Shown piece after piece: positions 12,514 to 23,500 of a stretch of DNA of 64,000 bases; the first letter of the stretch is position 1; each line of letters begins with the position of its first letter. The stretch spans positions 4,588,001 through 4,652,000 of the forward strand of contig OY754464.1 of the NCBI GenBank assembly GCA_963575645.1, written 5' to 3'. The position numbers and the translations under genes are program-made. The notes under the pieces were generated by a model, which worked only from the letters and a program-made list of their open reading frames with translations, was not told the DNA's origin and searched no databases. The DNA comes from Xanthostigma xanthostigma (Eukaryota > Arthropoda > Insecta > Raphidioptera > Raphidiidae).

Positions 12514-13324
12514 TATTACAGAGTAGCTACTGTCTGCTACAATTGTTAAGAAACACTCATTGTTACAACGCTATCAACATAGAAAAATTAGTTTATTTTT
12601 TTAAAACAATGTCACCGTCGGGACAGTGCCGTAAATAGGGCGGTGCCACCGGTGCCCAGGCACAGGGCGTAGACTCTGGGGGGCGCAAGAATGGCCAGAC
12701 CAGGCAGGACTATTATTTTTTCGGTTTGCTTCTGATAAGTTCCCGCTGCGCCCCTAGTGCTCGATTCCAACACATACGTACCTACATGCCAGTATCATCA
12801 AAAACGTCTATTAAATTAGACAAAACACCAAGTTCCTTGTGCTTTATTTCATCACCCTGAATGAAATAAAGTAGGCCTATACATAGCATTGCTCTAGGGT
12901 ACCTATAATATCTAAAAAAAACAAGGGCGCAGTTATAGAAGCTCGCACAGGGCGCAAAAAAGGCTATTTACGGCACTGCGTCGGGATACGATCCCCGAAT
13001 CTTTCCACTCTCGCGGATCGTATTTAATGTAAGGAAACAATTTCACCTTTGATTCACTCATAGCTGATGGTTCACATCTAGCGTTAACTAATATAATTGG
13101 CTCTTGCATGATGTGAAATAATCAGTTACCAATGCTATAAATATTAGAATGATAGTTTGATAGTTGTGTCACTGTGGTGTAATGTAACTCAGTCCACCGC
13201 GAGAGTGGAAAGATTCGGGGTTCGTATCCCGACGATGACATTGTTTAAAAAAAATAAACTAATTTTTCTATATTGATAGCGTTGTAACAGTGAGTGTTTC
13301 TTAACAGTAGCTACTCTGTAATAC
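12514..13324. mobile_element. Long palindrome (foldback element) interrupted by a hAT-like insertion
   Basis: The left arm (TATTACAGAGTAGCTACTGT onward, through CAACGCTATCAA and AAACAATGTCA) is repeated inverted to 13324. The arms continue into CGGGATACGAATCCCCGAATC-like sequence, about 150 bp in all. The 355-bp element 12624-12978 sits inside the left arm. Confidence 0.7.
12624..12978. mobile_element. hAT-like MITE (CAGTGCCGTAAATAG ends)
   Basis: Ends CAGTGCCGTAAATAG and CTATTTACGGCACTG, with the 8-bp duplication CGTCGGGA at 12616-12623 and 12979-12986. Removing it restores the left arm of the surrounding palindrome, which confirms the boundaries. Confidence 0.9.
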
Positions 13325-14344
13325 CTATATTATAATAAAAACTAACTTTAACATAACTCATCTAAAAAGTAATTATCTGTTAATTAATGTATATTTTCAG
13401 AGTTAAAAAAAAAACGATATTGACGTCGTTATGGTTTTTTTATCAAAATCGAATCAGCCGTATTTTGTTTAAAAATACTGCAAAAAAAGTGGATTTCACA
13501 CGAAATCTCGCGAATAAAAAATGAGATTGACTTTGTTAGGGTGCCAATCGAAACCTTATGAACTTCAAGTATGATTTGAAAGAAATTTTATCAGAATCGG
13601 TCCAGCCATATTTTTTTTTTTTTGTTTCAACAAAAAGACTGCAAAAAATTATATTTCAGGATTTTTTGAAAAATATTTCTGGAGTTTAATTTGTTAAATA
13701 TCTACATGTATTTAATATTCAATATTGACCATACTGGGAAGTTGGTTGTGTGGTCGTCTTTCAGGGTCGGTCTTGTAGAGTCCCAATAAAACGAGTCACT
13801 CATTGTTTCAAAATGTAGTAATATAGACATTATTATCAAAATGTTTGCCAATAACGGCCGTTCCAAATATTTAATCGATAAGTTACGAAATAGTGACAAA
13901 ACAAGGAAAAACCACTTAATGATAAAAGTGACACGGAAAACATATTTACGTACACTCATCGATATTATCTTTTTATATCGCCTAGTCAAAAAAGGTTTTT
14001 GTAAATGCATATCAGACAAATCTGTACTAAATTATACAATAGTGAATCTGTGTGCAGCACATGCTGAAATGACCACTTAAGACAAATTGTGTTTAAAAAG
14101 AATATAATAGAGAGATAATGGAGCGTAAAGATAGGGACAGAATAAGTGGTGTTACATCAGATAAATCATAGAAAGGGGCACATTTTTTGCTGCCAGCAAC
14201 AAATCACATTCTAAACGACACCGGTGAAAACAAATCTATATCAATGTTGCCAAATGTAACTGATCAATGAATGATGTAATTGATAAAACATGGATTACTA
14301 AAAATGATACTTTCAGGTCAGTTATTGATGGTATCAGTGATATA
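13325..14344. repeat. Decayed dispersed repeat
   Basis: Contains two roughly 150-bp units with GATTTCACACGAAATCTCGC and ATCGGTCCAGCCAT. Similar units recur at about 41380-41700. The part from 13841 to 14080 has overlapping open frames on both strands, but I recognise no protein family there. Confidence 0.4.
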
Positions 14345-14904
14345 CAGTATGTAAACGCGTAAGGTGCACATAGGGAAATTAGCATTGGGAAAAAATACTT
14401 GGATCAGAGTTAGCCATGACTGCATTAATTGTTATTTCTATTGAATTATCGTGGTAATCTTGAGGATTTCTATTTTATTTGGATTTATTTTTGTTTTACT
14501 TGGCTTTTTTAATAATAAAAGTTCTTTTTAATTTTTTTGTACAAAAATAAAACAAAAAAACAACTCCATCTGTTTGGAAACATTTCATTCAAAAATTGTC
14601 TGACTGGTATGACATATGCGCGTTGGTAAATCAGTGACCCAATGTCTTTAGGTTCAACACGAATAGGCGGAGATATTTGATCTCGCACCATATTTAAGTA
14701 TTTTTGGGAATTTAATGTCCCATTAATAAAAAAAGTCCGATTATGTTGTAATCATTTGAATATTTTCTTCGGTAGTATACACATTCATATTGCAAAAGAA
14801 TATTATCTGTCAAATTGAAAAACAAGATTTCAAAGCTCACTCTGATCCAGTCATTTTTTCCCAATGTTAATTTCCCTATGTGCACCTTACATGTTTACAT
14901 ACTG
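14345..14904. mobile_element. Mariner/Tc1-like deleted element, family 2, copy 1
   Basis: Inverted ends CAGTATGTAAACGCGTAAGG with arms of about 65 bp, flanked by TA. On the minus strand 14691-14509 encodes a transposase fragment containing VRQFLNEMFPNRW, a motif of DDE_3 transposases. The rest of the enzyme is missing. A second copy lies in the opposite orientation at 22930-23482. Confidence 0.8.
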
Positions 14905-15250
14905 TAGATAAGATAAATTTTGAAATGGGTAGAGCCAGTTTTTACCCTACACTTTATTACTTTCCTTTTCCTCAGAGCCGAAATTTGGTAACGTTGCAAA
15001 TTTGACAATCTGTAGCAGCCAAATCACCATGGAGACCACATGAGTATTGTTTTACCTTAATATTTTTCTCGAAAGGGACATTTTGTGCGATTTTATTGTG
15101 AATAAATATATATATTTTTTTAATTTCGAACTGTTCGCGATTTTTAAGAGTATTTAAAAATAGGGGAATTATAAAACGGTCGAATAAAAAAAAAATTTGG
15201 GGACTGATGATGAGATACTGTTTTAATAACTTGAGATATTAAAATAATAG

Positions 15251-15361
15251 TTGGGTGACTAAATTACTAAGTGAGCGACTAAATTACTAAGTGAGCGACT
15301 AGATACCTAAGTGAGCGATTAAATTACTAAGTGAGCGACTAAATTACTAAGTGAGCGACTA
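15251..15361. repeat. 20-bp tandem repeat, about 5.5 copies
   Basis: Unit GTGAGCGACTAAATTACTAA, nearly identical copies, ending GTGAGCGACT. A single inverted unit occurs at the other end of the element (about 15950), so the array grew at one terminus. Confidence 0.9.
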
Positions 15362-15486
15362 GAATGCCTTCGGTAATTTTGAAGCAGATATCTTCTTTTG
15401 TTTTTACTTTTTATTTCACTTTGAGACTACAACTTAAAACTCACATTTTCATGAAGATTGAAACACACCGCTTTTTTTTGATAAAG

Positions 15487-15708
15487 GGGTATGCGAATTG
15501 TCTCGCAGTGAAACGGGAAGGGGCAAGTGTGGAGTTTTTAAAAAATAATTCCGGGGTGAACGATAAACGGGTATGCAAATTGTAATTCCGGGGTGAACGA
15601 TAAACAGGTACCTATGCGAATTGTCTCGCAGTGAAACGAGAAGGGGCAAATGTGGAGTTTTTAAAAAAACATTTCTGGGGTGAACGATAACGGGGTATGC
15701 GAATTGAA
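15487..15708. repeat. Tandem array of the GGGGTGAACGATAA family, copy 1
   Basis: Repeated blocks AATTCCGGGGTGAACGATAA and GGGTATGCGAATTG alternate with a longer unit holding TCTCGCAGTGAAACGGGAAG. This is the reverse complement of the array at 56361-56569, with a few substitutions and a CTATG insertion near 15612. Confidence 0.85.
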
Positions 15709-16236
15709 TAGTTAATTGTTTGAATAGAACTGCGTTTTCTAAAAAATGTATATTTAATTGACAGATGCCGCTCAGAATAAATAAATCATTTGCCAAATTT
15801 TGAAAAAAATGCAGGACGTAACGTTGACACTCAAACAAATATTAGGTCGCTCAAATATTATGAAGTTTCCCCACTTTGTATTTTAAGTAGCTCAAATGGA
15901 TGTTTGTAAGATGCTGTTTTGTTGATTTCTCGTCACGCGCAGTCAGTCGCTCACTTAGTAATACAGTAACCCAAATTGATTATTTTTGTCACCCAAAATT
16001 GTAATTTACAGTCACTCGTTGAAATACTACCCTTAAAAATAGTTAAGTAGTGCTATGTGTGTAAGAAATCTAGAAAACCTTTTTTCAAGAAAAAAAAATA
16101 AGCAGAACGTGAAAGAATGTGTTTCAAATAATAATTATAGAGCACATTTTGCAACAATAAATATTTATTGCCAAAATTATAATATTATAACGGCACATAT
16201 TAAATTTAGTTATTTCTTATAGCTACATACCTATGA

Positions 16237-17070
16237 CTACAAAGCACGCCCCCCCATTACTTGTCGAACTGCATTCATTTCTTCACCGGACAGTGGATTT
16301 AACATTAAACCAGGAACAGGTGGTAAATATTCCAAATCTCTTAATTTGTTCACTTTCACTTTCAATTCGCTTCTTAATATATTAATCTGTGCTTCTATTT
16401 TCGTTTGATCTGCAATACATAATTATTTTACTATATTACATCTATAAAATGTGAAAAAATTAACATTTGTATTTGGAAATTTTTTTGAAGAATAAAGATA
16501 ATAAAAGATTAAGGCCTAGTTTATATGAGAGGCGTTCAACGCGCGTTTACAGTTTCTATACAATTGTATAGAACTGTTTATAAGATAACGCGCGTTCAAC
16601 GCGCGCCGCTAACGCGCGTTATCATATAAACAGTTATATACAATTGTATAGAAATTGTAAACGCGCGTTGGGCCAACGCGCGTTGAACGCTCTTCATGTG
16701 TCCTAGGCCTAACTGCCAAATGGAATAAAAGTTATTTTAACGCTAGAGGGTTTCGTAATTTGTACTTCAAAAGGAACCTTGTAGGATCACTCGATTGTCT
16801 GTAGTTAGTTTCTTGATTTTACTTACCTTTCAAAATAACTTCTTCGCACTGTTGTTTCGCCGTTTTTAACATCATTCCTCCAATACATATCCACTGTTTA
16901 TTTTTATTTGATTTCTGTATAGCTCGCAAAGCTTCGCGATTTTTATTCATTTGATTACTTAATTCGATTATTTCTCGTTTATCTGATAAGATCTCTTCTG
17001 CTAAAAACTCAATTTTCTCCAAGTACTCTATACTTTTCTGAAGATTTTCATCGTCTACTATATTATCCAT
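16237..17070 (-). CDS. PDRG1: PDRG1 homologue, prefoldin-like subunit (2 exons)
   Basis: Exon 1 is 17070-16827 and exon 2 is 16409-16237. The donor is AAAG|GTAAGT, the acceptor TTGCAG|AT, and the phase-1 junction rebuilds an Asp. The product is 138 aa; human PDRG1 is 133 aa. Seen: an N-terminal helix with FLAEEILSDKREI, then NREALRA, a central IGGMMLK strand, KDQ exactly at the splice junction, a second helix with LKVKVNKLRDLE, and a C-terminal LNPLSGEEMNAV. This order matches PDRG1, a beta-type prefoldin-like coiled-coil protein. Family knowledge: it is a cytosolic subunit of the R2TP/prefoldin-like (PAQosome) chaperone complex that assembles RNA polymerases and other machines. A 197-bp palindromic MITE sits in the single intron. 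A poly(A) signal AATAAA lies at 16169-16164 on the minus strand. The gene is divergent from IER3IP1. Confidence 0.95.
16513..16709. mobile_element. Palindromic Harbinger-like MITE in the PDRG1 intron
   Basis: A 197-bp element that folds on itself. Its ends are GGCCTAGTTTATATGAGAGG and the reverse complement of that start (ATGTGTCCTAGGCC). The interior is made of repeated AACGCGCGTT blocks and a mirrored TATACAATTGTATAG. It is flanked by TAA on both sides (16510-16512, 16710-16712), the 3-bp duplication expected for PIF/Harbinger. A 60-bp relative lies at 175-234. Confidence 0.75.
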
Positions 17071-17607
17071 TTTTTTAAAAGGACTTCGTCGAAAAATTTG
17101 CGAATAACCTCCAATTTTTTGTTTGTAAACAATATATTATGTCACGTTTTTTTCATGCATAGCATTTTTTTAGTTTGATGGCCTTAATTATGTAATTTCA
17201 GGCAGTGTTTTGAATATAAATTGCTTATTAGTTATTTTACTATTAACAATTTATTCACTTCCCTCCATAACTTCTAGCTAGCACAAGCACAGCCATCAAA
17301 AATCAGAGCACACAACTACAAGTGTCAAATTCTTGTTTTTAATACATCAATGGTTTAAATAAAGATGATGACGTGTGACATTTGTAACGCAATGACGTTT
17401 CTACCTCGATGGAATTTCTATAGAACTCTGCAAAGTGGGATGGTAGATTGTAGAGGTTAGTTTTTTAATAAATAAATATGTTTACTGCAACAAATAAAGT
17501 TTTACTTATATTTAACTAAATCTGTTCTTTATGTTTTCTAATATTTTTTTTTTGTTTTCATATTAGACCGTTGGTTTATGAAATGTGCAGTGTGTTAATA
17601 CGTTGAC
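17071..17607. promoter_or_regulatory. Divergent (probably bidirectional) promoter interval of PDRG1 and IER3IP1
   Basis: The two start codons face away from each other across 537 bp with no other gene between them, so both promoters must lie here or just inside the genes. TGACGT-type half sites occur around 17370-17400. I see no TATA box that I would trust. No transposon ends were recognised here, unlike in most of the window, which fits constraint on the interval. Confidence 0.6.
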
Positions 17608-19666
17608 ATGGCATTTACTTTATGGAATTTATTGGAAGCATCTTTGCTTATGTTAAATGCTGTATGCATTTTACACGAAGAACGATTTTTAGCCAAAGGT
17701 AATACTCATAAAACACCGCTAATTTTACTAGGTTAGGTATAGATCAATACCTTATTGAAACCGAACAAATATTTTGTAATATAATGTACTGTCATTGAAG
17801 GAGTTGAGAATAATTTCTTTTGAGTATTTTCGTATTTCGGTGCACTCCTACTCTTAACAGTTAAAGGCAGATAGAATAATCTTTCACTAGTGATGTGACG
17901 TCACACGCCAGTTACATTTTTAGTTAGTTTAAATTTTAAAAATCTGTCAATCCGCTAACGTTAAACTGACCGTTGAAGTAAAATAATTAGTGTACATACA
18001 GATTGTATCAAATCAAAACGATCCATAGAACATTCTGTGTGTAAGACAGAGACGATATATAAAGCAGTAAGTAAGAATGAGATAAATGATCGCTAATAGT
18101 TACTGTGGTTACGTAAATAAATAATTACGTACACTGTAAATCAACAACTAAACTGTAATATTAATTCGTATTATTATTTATATCCGGTACAAAAGTTTTA
18201 ACAATACTTTTAATAATTAATTTATTAAATGTTCAAAAAGACCTCCACGTTCTGCCAAACAATATCCTAATCGATTATAAATATTTTCCCTCACATTGGC
18301 TGACATCTCATGGTCAACTGACTGACATGCATTGGAAATCTGTATTTTCAATTCATTCAAATTATTAGCTCTATTTTCTTGAAAGCCATAAATTTTGGAT
18401 TTTACAAATCCCCATAAAAAAAAAAAAATTCGGAGATAGGCAGCCATTTGATTCAAATTCTCGTATGACACTGCGAATTGTTATTTTAGACGGAGACTGT
18501 TTTCAAAGGCAGCTACAAATAAATTTATTATATCGGCGGTTGAATTACCACCATAAAACCATTTAATTATTTGGATTTTTTCCCGAACAGTATAAATAGC
18601 CAATTTATCAATAATTTCACTAGTGAATACTGACATTTGATAAAATTGTGATTTTTACTGTCTAAAAACAAAGACGATACTATCAGATTGTATACCCACC
18701 ACAGATTACTGTTCTGTGATACCCACAGTAACTATTAGCGATCATTTATCTCATTCTTACTTACTGCTTTAGTGCTTTATATAATATCGTCTCTGTCTTA
18801 CACACAGAATGTTCTATGGACCGTTTTGATTTGATACAATCTGTATATTTTCTCTAAACTAATCAATGTCCATGTACAATTTTTAATAACATTTGATAAT
18901 GTTTGTTTACAGTTGGTTGGGGTCCTAGAACACAACAAGAATTTGGCGAAGCACCTACCGTTAAATCACAGCTCTTGCATCTCGTAAGGTCAATTCGAAC
19001 AGTTACTAGAAGTAAGTTAATGTGATATATTTTTATTGTGAGAAAATTGCCTTCATTTGCTGTGGAGTAGTTCCATCTGATCTCTAACTGCTGACTAGAT
19101 TAACGATTCAGAGCAGCGCCTCGACACAAAGTAGAAACTATAGAGCAATGAAGTTATGGTGTAGCTGTCGGGTGTAAATTGTACCAAATGTACTTGCGCT
19201 GTAGTAGTAAGTTCCACTCATCAAAGACTTACTGAGTCCACTGCACACGTGACTGATTTTGCAGCTTGATTAACTGCAAGTTTCAGAGCGTGATGTCGCA
19301 CTGGATTGTGTGATGGTTTGTAGACAGTTCGAATGTTAACAAAAGTGAACGCTTATTGTGTCTGAACAGTACACCATATATTTAATACCCTCTATATTGC
19401 TAGCAAAGATCGGGAGAAAGACTTAAATACTACGGTGCAGACATTTATACGTCTGTCTCACTTATTATACTCTGAGTCTCATGCGCTTTTAGCTCACAGT
19501 CCGTTAATCTAGTTAAATATAGAGATCAGTAGTAAGTTCTCCACCTACAAATATTTTTGTTAGGTTATAAATTACAAAGAACGAGTTTATATATGTTTCT
19601 TTTGTTTCAGTTCCGTTGATATTTCTCAACGTTTTAGTAATATTTATAAAATTAATACTTGGATAA
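17608..19666 (+). CDS. IER3IP1: IER3IP1 / Yos1 homologue, small ER-Golgi membrane protein (3 exons)
   Basis: Exons are 17608-17698, 18913-19011 and 19611-19666. They are joined in phases 1 and 1 with GT/AG borders (AAAG|GTAATA, TTTACAG|TT, AGAA|GTAAGT, TTTCAG|TT). The product is 81 aa against 82 in human. Seen: start MAFTLWNLLEASLLMLNAV followed by LHEERFLAK, then the conserved GWG, FGEAP, QLLHLVRSIRTVTR, and a hydrophobic tail ending in LILG. This is the full IER3IP1/Yos1 pattern: two membrane segments (about residues 2-21 and 64-81) around a short conserved loop. Family knowledge: an ER/Golgi membrane protein needed for ER-to-Golgi transport and ER homeostasis. Intron 1 carries an 845-bp mariner-like element. 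The first AATAAA downstream is near 20028, in the 844-bp convergent gap before the CHSY1-like gene. Confidence 0.96.
17999..18843 (-). mobile_element. Deleted mariner/Tc1-like element in IER3IP1 intron 1
   Basis: Terminal inverted repeats of about 115 bp start CAGATTGTATCAAATCAAAA and are interrupted only by a short indel. The target-site duplication is TA (17997-17998 and 18844-18845). On the minus strand, 18636-18481 encodes a 51-residue N-terminal piece (MSVFTSEII..., with YTVREKIQIIKWFY) that resembles the DUF4817-type DNA-binding start of insect mariner-like transposases. A stop follows, and then, in the same frame, 18471-18217 encodes the C-terminal end (FVKSKIYG, RENIYNRLGYCLAERGG, LFEHL) typical of the DDE_3 transposase family. 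The catalytic middle is missing, so this is an internally deleted, non-autonomous copy. Confidence 0.8.
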
Positions 19667-20510
19667 CGACATATATTAAAAATTCATATTTTATTTTGTA
19701 TTTTGTAAAAAAATAATGGCTGCCGAAAAATATATAAATTTGAAAACTTGGTCTTGGAGAAAGTTATTTTCCAATTCTAATTAAATCAACATTTATCTTG
19801 CCCGAACGAACACCCAATCTTCGCAGGGGTTTGTTTTTCTTGCCCTGTTAGAAAGTACTAATTGTTATGAAAATAGGTAGGCTCCTGCGTTTCCAGTTCC
19901 TAAATTACAGCGTATCAAAAACGCAAAGATCTAATAAAATTCCGAAAAAAAATGTGTAGACTGAATCCTATACTTCCCTACCATAAAGGTGCGGAAGTAA
20001 AAATATGTTTACAGTTGCATTCCCAAAATAAATAAAAACAAAAAATCTGTAATAAATACTCGCTACAAAAGGAACTATATCATATTTATTTTTAGATATG
20101 TTTAAAATCGGTCTAGGCGCTAAAAACGTATCGTCAATGAATTTTTAATAATTGAAAACGAGTATTAAAATAATTATTTTATTTATTTATAAATTTAAAG
20201 TACAAATTATTCCAAAATATCACATTTGTTTTTTTTTTTTTTTTGGTCTCAGATCAACTAAGTTTATGTAAAAATTATATTTAGTTTCTGGGATACTTCA
20301 CACTAATAGCAGAGAAATTTGAATAAAAAATTGTAATACTAAAGTCAAATTCGTGTCAGCTGTTTTGACTAACGTATTTAGCGTTTGCGTAAAAAAGGTC
20401 AGAAGCTTTTCAAGGATAAATCCATAACTGTCTGTGGGAACGAACCTAATATTCAAAGCAATTAATAATACCTCTGATTTTATTTTCAATACATAATTAA
20501 TTATTGAATA
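19667..20510. other. Convergent gap between IER3IP1 and the CHSY1-like gene
   Basis: Holds the 3' ends of both genes. AATAAA on the plus strand near 20028 fits IER3IP1, and AATAAA at 20484-20479 on the minus strand fits CHSY1. A T-tract lies at 20227-20244. Nothing else recognised. Confidence 0.6.
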
Positions 20511-23500
20511 TTATAAATTTGTTAAAACATATTCCTGTAAATTTGTCCAAGAACCTAACGTGTTAGCTCTACTTCCTATACACATTTCTCTTTGAGCTAG
20601 TTCCATGTCTGGAACGCAATTTATTTTATGATATACATGCATTAAACTAGGATCACAACTTCTAAAAATAGTTATGTTGGAATTTACAAACTTTTCATAC
20701 AAAGTAACATCTTCCAACCCCCAACCTTTTAATGTTGTATTAAAACCCCCTATTAAATCTAAATCACACTTGTATACACTCACAATACCATAACCAAAGT
20801 GTCTCCAGTACCCGGCGTTTTCGTTTGTATTAAATGGCGCACTAATATTTTTTGAAACTGTTTGTTTGTATTCGGTATTAATAGCATCACACGAAATATT
20901 TGTATAATCATTTACAAAAATTGGATTGTATTGACTAAAAATTACCGGGAAATAGACTTGACTTCTTTTGACAGTATTGATTCGAGAATTCGTTAATATA
21001 TCTTTCGAAAATATTATATCCACATCGATAAAAAACAACAGTGCATCGTCTTTGAATCGGTGACTACCGATTTGTAACGCTTCCCCTCTTGAAAAAGGTT
21101 TGTTCAACACTGGTATAATTAACAAAGAATTCTTCATTGTTTTATATTTTGCTTTAAGATCACTTATAATCGCGGCGGTATTTACATAATCACTAGACTG
21201 CTCGAAACTTGGATAGATTATGATCGTGAGGGAAACCTTTTCATTATTTTTGAGAAAGGTTTCTTCAAAATAGTACATAAAACGTCTGAACGTTTTTAAG
21301 CGTCCCGATAACGGAAGAATAAAGTTAACTTGAATACAGCTATATTCATTACAAGGTTTCTTGTTAAAAAGCGATGGCAGCAAATTTATATTTCGTATCT
21401 TCAAAAATTCAAATGCTGGATTTAGCTCATTGTCATTTGGACCACTCAACGGAATTTCTCTAATTTCAATACCTACAACAAAAGAAATTCCAATTATTAG
21501 AAAAAAATGTTCGTAATTCAAACTAAAATTTTTTTTTTTAAATACCAACAGTAAAGTTCACTGTAAAAATGGATCACTAGATCGGTACGGTAGGTATACT
21601 TATAATGTAAAATTATAACATAGAAAAAAGTGTGATTCACCGTGGGGGAAATGTTCTACTAAGTAAGTAAATTTTGCTCTGTCGACTAACGAAATTCTAG
21701 TAACTAAATAAATATAGTTTAAAAAAAAATAAAAAACACGCTTTATATCGAACTAAAAAGTAAAAAATAATTTAAAAAAAAAAAAGCTTAAAAAGCGTGG
21801 GGCGCTTTGTTCCACATTTTCGTACATCAAGCGCCCCACGCTTTTTAAGCTTATTTAAAAAAAATTTTTTTTTACTTTTTAGTTCGATATAAAGCCTGTT
21901 TTTTAGTTTTTTTTAAACTACATTTATTTTTCACTTTTTAGTTTGATATAAAGCGTGTTTTTTAGTTTTTTTTAAACTATATTTATTTTCCACTTTTAAG
22001 TTCGATTTATTGTCAAAAATTTGCCGAAAAAAAATAAATAATTTCTGCGTGGACGGGATTAGAACCCACGACCCGTGATTCCGAGAGTTGACGTCAGCTA
22101 AGACCCGTGCCTTAGACCACACGGCTAGCCAGTGTACTTACAGAGCTGGCATATTATACCACTATATAAACCACTTTGTAGTCCAAACGAGTTTACAAAC
22201 ATACATACATACTTACATACATACATACAAACTTACAAGTGAAACTAATATAAAGCGTGTAATATCGGCCTGTAACTAAATTTTGCCGTCATCTAGTTGT
22301 CGCCTTTAGCAAAAGCCAAGTTATAATCCAACGCATACACAAAGCAAGCGTCACGCGCTAACATCTATTTATGCTACCCTCCATACATCAATTGAAATAT
22401 TAGTATCCGAATTTCGCTGTTATCTAGACGTCAACTGAAGCCATGTTTAATCCAAAGCACACAAACGTTTCGTCCTCCCATAAAAGTTTGGCCTCATTTG
22501 CACAGTTTTACTCCCGATCAAACGCGCCATTAGATGTTTCAGCTGTTACATAAAAGCTGGCATTATCGCCCCTAGAATACCTAAACCATAGAACATATTA
22601 ATTTCTAAAAATTCAACTGCAATACCGACCTGTGAATGTTTGCTGTAAATAAGCATGCCTGCGTACAGGCACCGTCATCTTATGTCCACGGTATTTACGA
22701 TAAACCAGCAGCATGTCCAGTACCCAGTCTACGCCGTGCTGCACGTTCAGACGACGGTAGCCGTAGAGAACCTCGCGGAAGTCAATAATACGGCCTCTTT
22801 GTTTCGAGTACTTGTTTATATTTTCCATGAACTAAAATTGAACATAGCGTCGAATTATATAGAGGTTTGACATAATACACGAGTGGCGTTTAGATCAAAT
22901 GTAATGTCTAATCCGTCATTTTTTATATACAGTATGTAAACACGTAAGGTGCACATAGAGAAATTAACATTGGGAAAAAATGACTGGATCAGAGTGAGCC
23001 TTGAAATCTTGTTTTTCAATTTGACAGATAATATTCTTTTGCAAAATGAATGTGTATACTACCGAAGAAAATATTCAAATGATTACAACATAATCGGACT
23101 TTTTTTATTAATGGGACATTAAATTCCCAAAAATACTTAAATATGGTGCGAGATCAAATATCTCCGCCTATTCGTGTTGAACCCAAAGACATTGGGTCAC
23201 TGATATACCAACACGCATACGTCATACCAGTCAGACAATTTTTGAATGAAATGTTTCCAAACAGATGGAGTTGTTTTTTTGTTTTATTTTTGTACAAAAA
23301 AATTAAAAAGAACTTTTTATTATTAAAAAAGCCAAGTAAAATCAAAATAAAATAGAAATCCTCAAGATTACCACGATAATTCAATAGAAATAACAATTAA
23401 TGCAGTCATGGCTAACTCTGATCCAAGTATTTTTTTTTCCAATGCTAATTTCCCTATGTGCACCTTACGTGTTTACATACTGTATATTGAGATTTTACTT

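Larger units (their letters stand above)
15251..15974. mobile_element. TIR element carrying two tandem-repeat arrays
   Basis: The left end (TTGGGTGACTAAATTACTAA) and the inverted right end (15945-15974) share about 30 bp. The left end expands into a 20-bp tandem array (15251-15361), and the middle carries the 37/83-bp array (15487-15708). No transposase. No clear target-site duplication. Confidence 0.6.
1..16236. other. Gene-poor, repeat-filled region left of PDRG1
   Basis: No confident gene was found on either strand. Open frames are short and lack conserved motifs. Apart from the elements listed separately, several stretches show nothing I can name: 238-890, 2302-3320, 4760-5670, 6710-7018, 7139-7640, 8085-9290, 11230-12510 and 14905-15250. 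A repeated end motif close to GTAGATTATAGACG occurs near 2401, 3012 (inverted) and 4315, probably remnants of one family. Confidence 0.6.

Noticed and set aside
13702-14080. Overlapping 105-aa (minus) and 79-aa (plus) open frames
   Set aside because: Neither shows recognisable motifs. They sit in decayed repeat sequence, and mutual overlap argues for chance.
20511-21548. CHSY1 exon 6 as a separate 345-aa intronless glycosyltransferase starting at 21548
   Set aside because: The first 26 residues of that frame are intronic and precede a clear TTGTTGTAG acceptor at 21473. Joining to exon 5 in phase restores the full two-domain CHSY1 architecture.
22045-22135. A second tRNA gene on the minus strand
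   Set aside because: The central region is too long, the ends do not pair, and it is flanked by simple CATA repeats typical of a SINE.
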